DNA of 6,313 nucleotides. It comes from Bacteroidota bacterium (GTDB taxonomy: Bacteria; Bacteroidota; Bacteroidia; NORP154). Shown in pieces: positions 1-6,313 of this stretch. The stretch lies in assembly GCA_002401055.1 (NCBI GenBank), contig NVRZ01000199.1:1-6313 (forward strand), read 5' to 3'. Under the pieces are notes generated by a model that had not been told where the DNA came from, searched no databases, and saw nothing but the letters and a program-made list of their open reading frames with translations. The translations under genes were made by a program, and so were the position numbers. Every line of letters starts with the position of its first letter. Position 1 is the first letter of the stretch.

Positions 1-597
1 TTATGGGGTGCCTTTGAGAACCTGAAGAGAATAAAAAGTACTGTTCTTAAGTTTGTCCTTGCCCCAATTGTCATTTTTGGATTTGGATTCGGTGGTATGT
101 TTGTAATGGGATCATTGGCTGGAAGTATGGGAAAATTTTCAGTGGAGACATCTTTGGAGCGTGCTGCAATCACACAACAGGATTTAAAACGAGCGGCTTA
201 TGGCGGAAATACCTTTGACATAGGCGATTTTGAGCCTACGATTGCTGGGGTAATGGCAAAGGCACCTTTGGCCATTAACGCGGGTTTATTTCGCCCCTAT
301 CTTTGGGAGGCACGAAATCCGTTTATGCTGCTTTCAGGGTTGGAGAACACTTTTCTGTTATTGGCGAGCATATTCCTTATAATAAAGTTAAAACCAGTGA
401 GGATTATAAAAATACTGGGTAGCAATCCCTATATATTATTTGCAATGTTGTTCTCAATATTTTTTGCCTTTACCATTGGCTTGTCTACGTCAAACTTTGG
501 TTCTTTGGTTCGATACAAGATTCCAATTATACCTTTTTATGTGAGTTCATTAGTGATTATGCTGGGCTATGAGAGGCAGCTGCGAAAGAACCTATGA
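1..597 (+). CDS. Polytopic membrane protein of polysaccharide cluster, C-terminal part (5' end outside window)
   Basis: The frame is open from base 1 and ends at TGA 595-597, giving 198 residues with no start, so the ATG at 97 is probably internal. Hydrophobic stretches at about residues 17-42, 108-130, 143-161 and 174-188 look like membrane spans. A long polar loop at about 45-105 separates the first two. Just before the last span is a conserved-looking block, NFGSLVRYKIPIIPF (about 165-179), followed by a basic tail ending RQLRKNL. Similar C-terminal ends with an N-F-G-x-L-V-R-Y motif are familiar from uncharacterised integral membrane proteins in Bacteroidota polysaccharide loci. A role as polymerase, ligase or GT-C-like glycosyltransferase is possible, but the fragment shows no catalytic motif that would decide. 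It is the only + strand gene and converges on the operon. I am confident it is a real membrane protein and unsure of its function. Confidence 0.8.
   Translation, partial: LWGAFENLKRIKSTVLKFVLAPIVIFGFGFGGMFVMGSLAGSMGKFSVETSLERAAITQQDLKRAAYGGNTFDIGDFEPTIAGVMAKAPLAINAGLFRPYLWEARNPFMLLSGLENTFLLLASIFLIIKLKPVRIIKILGSNPYILFAMLFSIFFAFTIGLSTSNFGSLVRYKIPIIPFYVSSLVIMLGYERQLRKNL
592..597. other. Interlocked convergent stop codons
   Basis: The TGA of the + strand membrane protein (595-597) and the TAG of the - strand methyltransferase (592-594, read in reverse) lie side by side, so the two coding regions overlap by six bases tail to tail. There is no spacer for a dedicated terminator. I see no GC-rich hairpin with a T-run within about 50 bases on either side, so any termination signal would lie within coding sequence. 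Confidence 0.9.
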
Positions 598-1461
598 TTT
601 AATTGAAAAAGACTTTAAAGCGTCACCTAGCCCAGTTTTATTAAGCACGATATTTATTAATTGAACAATACCTTTAAAGAAAAAGTTATCATTGGCGAGA
701 GCTCTTATCTTTTCATCGTGCGAATTCATTTGAATGGGTTTCTCGGCTTTGAGATTCATACCAGCTTTTGCCCTGCTCATGCTTAATCCTGATGAGGATG
801 TGGCCATAACTCTGAAGTTACTCTTTCTGAGCGCTCTGTTCAAGGTACGCTTGGTAAAATAAAGTAGATGTTCTGGGAAGGAGATCACGTTGTAGTTTGA
901 CTTGAGAAGGTGTCTAAGAACTGAATTGAAGTTAGGCGTGGTAACGTAAAGGAGCCCTCCCTTTCTCAGTAAATGGGAAAACTTGTCCATTTCTTCTATT
1001 GGATTGGTAAGATGCTCGATTACCTCAAAAGAGGTAACTACGTCAAAGTCTTCAAGTTGGTAGTTCTCTATATTCAGAGCACCCTTGGTCATCTTGATTC
1101 CTTTACCCTCGCAAATTGAAACTGCGTCTGAGGTAAATTCCGTTCCATATACATCCCATCCTCGCTTTTTTGCCTGTTCCAAAAAATAGCCAATTCCGCA
1201 ACCGACGTCCAATATTTTCCCGGTATGTTTATATTTTTCAAACTTGTCTAGCAGTTCGTTGTAGCGTTTGATAGTAATTGGTGAGAGGTAATCTTCACGA
1301 GTGTATTGATTGTAATGCGATTCTAACTCAGCGATTTCCGGAATCTTATTGGCAAATACCATATTACAATTTCCACATTTCGAAAGGTGAAATTTCTCAT
1401 ACCCATGTAGAGACTTAAGCTTCTCAGAATTGCATACTGGACAATTTAGAACTTGGGTCAT
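592..1461 (-). CDS. Class I SAM-dependent methyltransferase with N-terminal zinc-ribbon-like motif
   Basis: A 289-residue protein that probably methylates a sugar or a sugar nucleotide in the cytoplasm. Residues 7-32 carry two CxxC pairs (C7/C10 and C29/C32) resembling a small zinc ribbon, as seen in many Methyltransf_23-type enzymes of O-antigen clusters. The Rossmann core follows: glycine-rich SAM motif I DVGCGIG at 85-91, the acidic end of strand 2 at E108 (YGTEF), and a motif at 139-151 (FDVVTSFEVIEHL). A later PEHLLYFT segment is typical of the family. Length is normal for a complete enzyme. The ATG at 1461 puts the first cysteine pair at the N-terminus and shares its A with the stop of the upstream amidotransferase gene (TAATG), so translation is probably coupled. 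No Shine-Dalgarno sequence is visible. The TAG stop overlaps the stop of the convergent + strand gene. It is the last gene of the - strand operon here. The acceptor cannot be told from sequence. Confidence 0.9.
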   Translation of the reverse strand: MTQVLNCPVCNSEKLKSLHGYEKFHLSKCGNCNMVFANKIPEIAELESHYNQYTREDYLSPITIKRYNELLDKFEKYKHTGKILDVGCGIGYFLEQAKKRGWDVYGTEFTSDAVSICEGKGIKMTKGALNIENYQLEDFDVVTSFEVIEHLTNPIEEMDKFSHLLRKGGLLYVTTPNFNSVLRHLLKSNYNVISFPEHLLYFTKRTLNRALRKSNFRVMATSSSGLSMSRAKAGMNLKAEKPIQMNSHDEKIRALANDNFFFKGIVQLINIVLNKTGLGDALKSFSIKS

Positions 1462-3305
1462 TAGTTCGAATTTTCAGAAAGCCACTTATGAAGAATTATC
1501 AAACTCCAAATTCTATTGTACAGGAAAGTTTGGCCATTATTGAACCGTTTTAAAAGATCTTTTACTGCAGATGTTTTTACTACAGCAAAGGCCTCCACTA
1601 CATCTTGACTTAGATAATTTGAGATCAAATAACTCAAATCTCTTTTTAACCAAACTGATAATGGAATAGAAAAACCCCATTTGTTAGGATTAAGATTGCT
1701 TTTTGGAATGTAATCGTACAATAGTTCCTTTAACACATATTTTTGTACTCCGTTGCCGTTGATTTTTAAACTCTCGTCAATGTTCATTGAGTATTCCACC
1801 AGTTTATGGTCCAGGAGAGGTACTCTTACTTCTAAACTATTCAGCATCGATGACATATCTACTTTAACCAATAAATCGTCTTTTAAGTAAGTATCTAAAT
1901 CAAAGAGTGATTGACGTTCTATTGGCGAGAATACTCTAGGAAACTTCATCCTTCCATAATCCGGATACTCACTGGAGGGCTGATCTCTCATCAATTCCGT
2001 TATTTCTTTATCAGAGAACAGGTACTGTTCTTGCGAAAATATATGATTACATACGTTCTCCTGTGACCCACAAGCAAGAACATTAGCAGCCCTTAGATTT
2101 CTGTTGTTCCCAGTCAATTTGAGTAGGTTGGATAGAATGTATCTTGATTTCCAAACAATGGGATTGGACATTCGCTTCGCCCAAACAGAGGAACCGTATC
2201 CCATGAAGAGCTCATCACCGCCATCACCAGATAGGGCAACTTTCACATGCTCCCTTGCTAGCTGTGAAACTAAATAGGTTGGGAGTGCCGAGGAATCAGA
2301 AAAAGGCTGATCGAAATTCGACATTACTGATTCAATTTTATCCAACGCATCCTGTTCTGAAACTATCAATTCATGATGTCTGGAGCCAATTGAGTTCGCT
2401 ACGCTTTTTGCATATTGACTTTCATTGAACTTGCTTTCTTTAAAGCCAATAGAGAAAGTATCAATCTTATCCGTTTTTAATTTCGCAGCAATTGCGCTAA
2501 TCAGGGATGAGTCCACCCCCCCGCTAAGAAACACTCCAAGTGGAACATCGCTAATCAAGTGTTTTTCAACAGACGCAAAAAGTAGTTCTTTTAACTTGTT
2601 CTTTACTAATGAAATATCAGATTCAGTATTTGCCTTTATCTTTTGGTGCAAGTCCCAGTATTTTGTAATGGTCCATGTTCCATTTATGAGCTCTCCATAT
2701 GAGCCCGCTGGAAGCTGATACACATGCTTGTAGATGGTATTATGATTGGAAATGCATCCCAAATGCAAGAAAGAGGAAATGGAGGAGAAATTAATTTCTA
2801 GCTCAGGTATGATCGTTTTAATAGACTTGATTTCTGAGCCAAATGCGAAGTTTTCTCCATCCCAGTAGTAGTACAATGGTTTAATGCCAATTCTATCGCG
2901 AGCGAGAGTAAGTCTATTCTCTTTCAAGTCATAAATGGCAAACGCAAACATGCCTTCAAGTTCATTTAGACTCTCCACTCCTGATTGAGCAAAAGATTCT
3001 AATATTACTTCTGTATCACCTTTCGAAGTCCACTTCACATTAGGCATTCGGCCTCGCAGGTTTTGATAATTGTAAACTTCTCCATTATAAACCATTTTAT
3101 ACCGTTGATCGGCACTTGTAAATGGTTGGTGTGACTGCTCAGAGGGGTCAATAATGCTCAATCTTTGATGGCCAAGTCCAGCACCAGACTCATCTCTAAA
3201 ATAAGTTCCATGCGCGTCGGGACCACGGTGCTGCAATGATCGAGTCATTTTTACCAGGTCTTCCTTGGTAAAATCTTTACTTTGAAATCCGGCGATTCCA
3301 CACAT
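1461..3305 (-). CDS. asnB: Asparagine synthetase (glutamine-hydrolysing)-type amidotransferase
   Basis: A complete 614-residue class II glutamine amidotransferase joined to an ATP-pyrophosphatase synthetase domain. The N-terminus MCGIAGF places nucleophile Cys2 directly after the initiator Met. Glutamine-site residues follow: RGPD at 27-30, R48 in HQRLSI, N74-G75 in YNGEVYN, and D97. The synthetase domain has the PP-loop SGGVDSS (261-267), SGDGGDELFMGY (359-370) and a later EVRVPLLDH segment. All key residues are present, so it should be active. The family reaction is Asp + Gln + ATP to Asn + Glu + AMP + PPi. Inside polysaccharide loci, AsnB homologues are often proposed to amidate uronic acids or other carboxylated sugars instead, which I think is likelier here. 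The start at 3305 is fixed by the Cys2 rule. It lies 14 bases after the epimerase stop and overlaps the methyltransferase start by one base. No clear ribosome binding site is seen. The family call is firm; the substrate is inference. Confidence 0.95.
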   Translation of the reverse strand: MCGIAGFQSKDFTKEDLVKMTRSLQHRGPDAHGTYFRDESGAGLGHQRLSIIDPSEQSHQPFTSADQRYKMVYNGEVYNYQNLRGRMPNVKWTSKGDTEVILESFAQSGVESLNELEGMFAFAIYDLKENRLTLARDRIGIKPLYYYWDGENFAFGSEIKSIKTIIPELEINFSSISSFLHLGCISNHNTIYKHVYQLPAGSYGELINGTWTITKYWDLHQKIKANTESDISLVKNKLKELLFASVEKHLISDVPLGVFLSGGVDSSLISAIAAKLKTDKIDTFSIGFKESKFNESQYAKSVANSIGSRHHELIVSEQDALDKIESVMSNFDQPFSDSSALPTYLVSQLAREHVKVALSGDGGDELFMGYGSSVWAKRMSNPIVWKSRYILSNLLKLTGNNRNLRAANVLACGSQENVCNHIFSQEQYLFSDKEITELMRDQPSSEYPDYGRMKFPRVFSPIERQSLFDLDTYLKDDLLVKVDMSSMLNSLEVRVPLLDHKLVEYSMNIDESLKINGNGVQKYVLKELLYDYIPKSNLNPNKWGFSIPLSVWLKRDLSYLISNYLSQDVVEAFAVVKTSAVKDLLKRFNNGQTFLYNRIWSLIILHKWLSENSN

Positions 3306-3319
3306 CTAGTTAGCAGGAA

Positions 3320-4417
3320 TTATTGTTGTAGGTAGTTAATAATGTGATTTGCAATTTTCTCAGAGGACTTCCCATCCCAATATTTAGGAACAGCGCCTTT
3401 CTTATACTTCCCGCCCAATATACTTTCAACTTTAGAAACTAATTTATCAATGTCAAGTTCAATCAATTCATTGGTTCCTTCAGTAATGGTTACCGGCCTC
3501 TCGGTATTCGGCCTCACCGTCAAGCAAGGTACATTAAGGTACGTAGATTCTTCCTGAATGCCTCCAGAATCCGTTACAATCAAAGAACTGTCTGTCGCCA
3601 GCTTCATAAAATCTAAGTAACCAAGTGGTTCTGTTTTGACAATGTTTTCATTTGATAACTCATCATACAGGTTGAAATGATGAAGTTGTTTGAGTGTCCT
3701 GGGATGGATTGGGAATGCAATTATCGTTAATTCTGATAATTTCCTGATTAATTCACAAACTACAGTAAGCTGCTCCTCAAAATCAACGTTCATTGGTCGG
3801 TGAAAAGTAAGGAGGACGTATTCTCCATTTTTTAAATTTAATTTACTGCGGATATTAGATTGTGCAATGGCATCTTTTTCTGCTACTAGTGTATCTATCA
3901 TGGTATTGCCCACAAAATAGATGGCTTCCTGATGTTTCTTTTCATTCTCTAAATTGTCCAGGCCACTTTGCTCGGTCACGAAACACAATTGCGCCATTTT
4001 ATCTATTGCGATTCTATTCACTTCTTCGGGCATGGTAAGATCAAAACTTCGCAATCCACTTTCTATATGGGCAACGGATATGTTCAATTCAGATGCTACC
4101 AAAGCGCAGACATAAGATGAATTGACATCTCCTGGAACAATGATGAGATCAGGCCGATAGCTTTCTAGAAACTCTCGAAACTTAATAGTTATATCACCAA
4201 CTACTTCATCTGAAGATTTACCAACAGCATTTAAGAAGATATCTGGTTCCTTCAGTCCAAGTTCCTGAAAGAATACGGCGCTCATGTTATAATCAAAATG
4301 TTGACCGGTATGAAGCACTTTGTACTCGATGTCACTCCGGTTGGCGAGAAAATGATGGAGTTGAGTTATCTTAATGATATTGGGCCTTGTACCGACGCAT
4401 GTGAGAACCTTTTTCAT
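3320..4417 (-). CDS. wecB: UDP-N-acetylglucosamine 2-epimerase, non-hydrolysing (WecB/MnaA type)
   Basis: A 365-residue cytoplasmic enzyme predicted to interconvert UDP-GlcNAc and UDP-ManNAc, supplying a precursor for the glycan. With the ATG at 4415-4417 the protein begins MKKVLTCVGTRPNIIK, the usual family N-terminus. It has the GT-B-like Epimerase_2 fold. The residues matching the catalytic set of E. coli WecB are all present: D97 in PGDVNSS, E119 in HIESGLR, the PEEVNR motif at 130-135, and H206 in TFHRP. The nucleotide-binding segment TDSGGIQEES is at 282-291, followed by a TERP motif. Length matches the family. A TTG at 4426 would add three residues (TTG-ACA-GTT) and overlap the upstream glycosyltransferase stop. 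I prefer ATG because it fits the family start and lies 5 bases from that stop. A close relative acting on a diacetamido-uronate sugar nucleotide is the main alternative. No wecC-like dehydrogenase is in the window. Confidence 0.93.
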   Translation of the reverse strand: MKKVLTCVGTRPNIIKITQLHHFLANRSDIEYKVLHTGQHFDYNMSAVFFQELGLKEPDIFLNAVGKSSDEVVGDITIKFREFLESYRPDLIIVPGDVNSSYVCALVASELNISVAHIESGLRSFDLTMPEEVNRIAIDKMAQLCFVTEQSGLDNLENEKKHQEAIYFVGNTMIDTLVAEKDAIAQSNIRSKLNLKNGEYVLLTFHRPMNVDFEEQLTVVCELIRKLSELTIIAFPIHPRTLKQLHHFNLYDELSNENIVKTEPLGYLDFMKLATDSSLIVTDSGGIQEESTYLNVPCLTVRPNTERPVTITEGTNELIELDIDKLVSKVESILGGKYKKGAVPKYWDGKSSEKIANHIINYLQQ

Positions 4418-4422
4418 AACTG

Positions 4423-5730
4423 TCAAAAATGAGTGTCTAATATTTCAGCCAATTTTTTTGCCTGGGTCTCTCTTGTAAGCGCCTCAATTGCTTCTTTGTT
4501 CGCTTGCATCGAAGTAACATCCTCAGAAAGATATCTGGTATACGCGGTGTTCAAAATTTCATATGCCTCTTCGGTGGTATTCGCATATAAACCCATGCCT
4601 GTTTCTTTCAGGGTTTCTTCCATAATATTTCCGTCGCAAGGGCACAAAAGTATGGGCTTATTGAGGGAAATATATTCGTATAATTTACTCGGGACTGTAC
4701 CCTTTGAGTTAGTATGGGCAATCATCAATAGCAAATGTGATTTCATCTGAATTTCCATCACTTCCTCTTTGGGGATTCTCTCCGTTATTACAATATAATT
4801 CAGGTAGTTTGTACATCTTTCGTCTACTCTGGAAGCTTGTATCTTATCGTACGCCAATCCAGGGCAATACAGTTTTATATTTACTTGTGCGCCATCTGAT
4901 GACTTAACTTTTAAGTTATCGATTAGCATCATAAAAGCGTCTAGGAAGATTTCAATATTCTGATATGGATAGAGCATTCCATTGTAAACGATAGTGAATT
5001 CCTTGAACAATTTTAGGCGTTCCACCGCTTCGTCGATCTTGTCAAAGCCGTTCAATATAACTGATCCGGTTTTATTAACATATTTTGAAATGTTTTGAAC
5101 GTACTGCTTGGAAACTGATGTTATCGTCTCCGCGGAATGCACCCATTTTCTTTCTGATAATTGTTCAAACATCGAGACCAACTTCTCGAATGAATTCTGT
5201 CTGGGCCGAATTTGGGAAGTATTCCATTCATCTCTATAATCGGCGAGCCACTTGATCCCGAATTTTTTCTTGAGTAAATATCCAAACTTGAATAAGATAA
5301 ATGGATTACCAGAAATAATTAGTCCTTGAATATCATTATTGTTTTTCAAGTAATCCTCTGTAAAGCGATGAATATTTTTGAAGGGAATGAAGTAATTACT
5401 AAAGTTTTGGCTGAGAAGTTCAAAAAAGGTGAGCAACCTTCGAAACAAGACGAATTTTGAATTCTCATATTTTACATAAATCTCGTCTCGATAATTAGCT
5501 CGATAGGGTAGGTGATACACCTCGTAACTCTCCTTCTTTGTATGTTGAACCTTCTCTCCTGAACTTTTCATCGTATCGAATGGATTTTTGATGTCATGGT
5601 TCCAATTACGTGTAATGACGATGGGATAATACCCGAATTTATGCAGGTTCTTTGCCCAGGAGTCCGCTCTCTGTGAAGCAGTTAAATTACAAGGAGGGAA
5701 AAAATAGGATATGATCAGGATTTTCTTCAT
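4423..5730 (-). CDS. Glycosyltransferase, GT4-like (group 1), 435 aa
   Basis: A complete GT-B-fold glycosyltransferase expected to act on the cytoplasmic face of the inner membrane, adding a sugar to a lipid-linked glycan. The N-terminal Rossmann half begins MKKILIISYFFPP and continues to ASQR (18-21), typical of a Bacteroidota group of these enzymes. The middle carries ADYRDEW (163-169), an ITSVSK segment (203-208) and ILNGFD (225-230), the linker where the C-terminal donor-binding half starts. That half has IVYNGMLY (247-254) and the donor motif GTVPSKLYEYI at 344-354. E352 matches the second Glu of the GT4 E-x7-E motif. The first Glu position is Gly344, a common pattern in this subgroup. 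There is no signal peptide or membrane span. ATG 5728-5730 overlaps the stop of the upstream glycosyltransferase by four bases (ATGA). A GAGGAA tract lies just before the ATG, too close for an ideal ribosome binding site. Donor and acceptor cannot be predicted. Confidence 0.88.
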   Translation of the reverse strand: MKKILIISYFFPPCNLTASQRADSWAKNLHKFGYYPIVITRNWNHDIKNPFDTMKSSGEKVQHTKKESYEVYHLPYRANYRDEIYVKYENSKFVLFRRLLTFFELLSQNFSNYFIPFKNIHRFTEDYLKNNNDIQGLIISGNPFILFKFGYLLKKKFGIKWLADYRDEWNTSQIRPRQNSFEKLVSMFEQLSERKWVHSAETITSVSKQYVQNISKYVNKTGSVILNGFDKIDEAVERLKLFKEFTIVYNGMLYPYQNIEIFLDAFMMLIDNLKVKSSDGAQVNIKLYCPGLAYDKIQASRVDERCTNYLNYIVITERIPKEEVMEIQMKSHLLLMIAHTNSKGTVPSKLYEYISLNKPILLCPCDGNIMEETLKETGMGLYANTTEEAYEILNTAYTRYLSEDVTSMQANKEAIEALTRETQAKKLAEILDTHF

Positions 5731-6254
5731 TTCCTCAGAATATCTTCATATAGTTTATTTAATTTCCTCGAAATAACTTGGTCAGAATATCGGTCTATAC
5801 ACGCTTTGGAGATTTCAGAAGAATTATAATTATGGTAGTTGTCGATCATCGTTCTCATACCATTAGCCAGTTGATCTGCAGAATGATCTCTGACAATTAT
5901 TCCATCTTGCTCACGAATTATATCATTAGGCCCTCCAGAATCTGTTGCCACAACCGGCTTTCCACAGGCCAACGCTTCGATTATGTTTATTCCAAATGTT
6001 TCCAATTTGCTTGAGGATACCAGGGAATGGCATTTTTCAATTTCAGATCTAACATCCAGTCTGCTTTTCATCCCCAAGAACTTAATTTGACCTGAAACAT
6101 TTAACTTCTTGGCTAGGGAGATTAAATTAGTCTTTTCTGATCCGTCACCTACGATGTTCAACTTAATATTGTATTTCAAGTCAATAAGTATTCTAATGGC
6201 ATGAATTAAAATCTTGACATGTTTGATTGGGCGCAGTAGACGTGGAGCATGCCC
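5727..6254 (-). CDS. GT4 glycosyltransferase, C-terminal half only (5' part missing or frame-broken)
   Basis: The frame from 6254 to the TGA at 5727-5729 encodes 175 residues that match the donor-binding half of GT4 enzymes. It begins near RLLRPIKHVKILIHAI, the usual first helix after the linker. LNIVGDGSE follows, then IKFLG, then the E-x7-E motif in ETFGINIIE (about residues 85-93 of this frame) and the GKPVVATDSGGP segment. The N-terminal acceptor half, normally about 180-200 residues, is absent. In-frame stops occur at 6255-6257 and further toward the window edge. No ATG fits: the only early start-like codon is TTG at 6177-6179, which would cut off the first helix, so I do not believe it is a real start. 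The fragment may be the tail of an intact gene whose sequence is corrupted or chimeric at the edge, or a truncated pseudogene. Its stop overlaps the next glycosyltransferase start (ATGA), as expected for a functional operon member. Confidence 0.75.
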   Translation of the reverse strand, partial: GHAPRLLRPIKHVKILIHAIRILIDLKYNIKLNIVGDGSEKTNLISLAKKLNVSGQIKFLGMKSRLDVRSEIEKCHSLVSSSKLETFGINIIEALACGKPVVATDSGGPNDIIREQDGIIVRDHSADQLANGMRTMIDNYHNYNSSEISKACIDRYSDQVISRKLNKLYEDILRK

Positions 6255-6313
6255 TCAAACTCTCTAAAGTAGACGAACCCGTTCCTGTTTTTGTCAAAAT
6301 CGGCAAATATGTG
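6243..6313 (-). other. EF-hand-like coding fragment in a different frame at the window edge
   Basis: Read on the - strand from base 6313, the frame is open to a TAA at 6206-6208 (35 codons). It contains a 12-residue loop DKNRNGFVYFRE (bases 6260-6295) with Asp at position 1, Asn at 3 and 5, Gly at 6, Val at 8 and Glu at 12, followed by Phe. It is preceded by IFADF and followed by EGML, both fitting the flanking helices of an EF-hand. This does not belong to a glycosyltransferase and is out of frame with the GT4 fragment. The boundary near 6243 is my estimate of where GT4 similarity stops. It could be foreign sequence joined by misassembly, a rearranged neighbouring gene, or chance in a short stretch. 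There is no start in the window. Confidence 0.35.

Larger units (their letters stand above)
592..6254 (-). other. Five-gene polysaccharide operon
   Basis: The order of transcription is GT4 fragment, GT4-like enzyme, UDP-GlcNAc 2-epimerase, AsnB-type amidotransferase, methyltransferase. The junctions are a 4-base overlap (ATGA, 5727-5730), a 5-base gap (4418-4422), a 14-base gap (3306-3319) and a 1-base overlap (TAATG, 1459-1463). None of these gaps can hold a promoter, so the promoter must lie beyond the right edge or inside a gene. Starts lack good Shine-Dalgarno sequences, as is usual in Bacteroidota, and the overlaps suggest translational coupling. The operon call is inferred from spacing and shared strand. 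Confidence 0.85.

Noticed and set aside
601..620. Palindromic CTTTAAAG with short extensions as a terminator of the + strand gene
   Set aside because: It is AT-rich, weak and lacks a following T-run. It lies inside methyltransferase coding sequence and does not meet the usual criteria for an intrinsic terminator.
2425..2718. Open + strand frame of 97 codons antisense to the amidotransferase gene
   Set aside because: It lies wholly inside a strongly supported asnB gene on the other strand and shows no recognisable motif. It is a shadow of the real codons.
4418..4426. TTG at 4426 as the epimerase start
   Set aside because: It would add only three residues before the standard MKKVLTCVGTRPN start and overlap the previous stop. 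The ATG at 4417 fits the family N-terminus better.
4433..4750. Open + strand frame of 105 codons antisense to the 435-residue glycosyltransferase
   Set aside because: It is antisense to the conserved donor-binding half of the glycosyltransferase and shows no family signature.
5778..6014. Open + strand frame of 78 codons antisense to the GT4 fragment
   Set aside because: It covers the E-x7-E region on the opposite strand and has no motif of its own; treated as a shadow.
6177..6179. TTG at 6179 as a genuine start for a short 150-residue glycosyltransferase
   Set aside because: GT4-like sequence continues upstream in the same frame for about 20 residues, so this would begin inside the donor-binding domain. 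The gene is truncated, not short.
1..6313. tRNA or rRNA genes, CRISPR arrays, insertion sequences, attachment sites or defence-type systems
   Set aside because: Nearly every base is inside a recognised polysaccharide gene. The only gaps are 5 and 14 bases plus the ~60-70 bases at the right edge, and I saw no spaced repeats or transposase motifs.

Overview
The window is almost entirely coding and looks like part of a surface-polysaccharide (O-antigen, capsule or exopolysaccharide) cluster from an AT-rich Gram-negative bacterium. It is most likely a member of the Bacteroidota. The reasons are AT-rich codon use, near absence of Shine-Dalgarno sequences before the starts, and protein style, especially the 435-residue glycosyltransferase with its YFFPP N-terminus and KLYEYI motif. 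That placement is inference; no rRNA or other marker gene is present.

Layout. At 1-597 (+ strand) is the C-terminal part of a multi-pass membrane protein whose beginning lies before the window. It converges on a block of five genes on the - strand, and the two outermost stop codons interlock within six bases. In transcription order (right to left) the block is: a GT4 glycosyltransferase lacking its N-terminal half (5727-6254), a second GT4-like glycosyltransferase (4423-5730), a non-hydrolysing UDP-GlcNAc 2-epimerase of the WecB/MnaA type (3320-4417), an AsnB-type glutamine-dependent amidotransferase (1461-3305), and a zinc-ribbon SAM methyltransferase (592-1461). Adjacent genes overlap by 4 or 1 bases or are separated by 5 or 14 bases, so they almost certainly form one operon with translational coupling. 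No promoter or terminator is visible inside the window.

How the genes fit together (inference from family knowledge). The epimerase would make UDP-ManNAc, or a related 2-epimerised sugar nucleotide, as a building block. The two GT4 proteins would add sugars to the growing unit on the cytoplasmic face. The AsnB-like protein may amidate a uronic acid or other carboxylated sugar, as some AsnB homologues in polysaccharide loci are thought to do. The methyltransferase may decorate or cap a sugar. The membrane protein may be the polymerase, ligase or another integral component.

The one real oddity is the right edge. The GT4 reading frame breaks at about 6243-6257, in the middle of the fold. The last ~70 bases instead encode, in another frame of the same strand, a textbook EF-hand calcium-binding loop. 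This looks like a contig-end chimera or a rearrangement junction, possibly at an 8-base repeat. No convincing new biological system is visible; the rest is ordinary polysaccharide biosynthesis.
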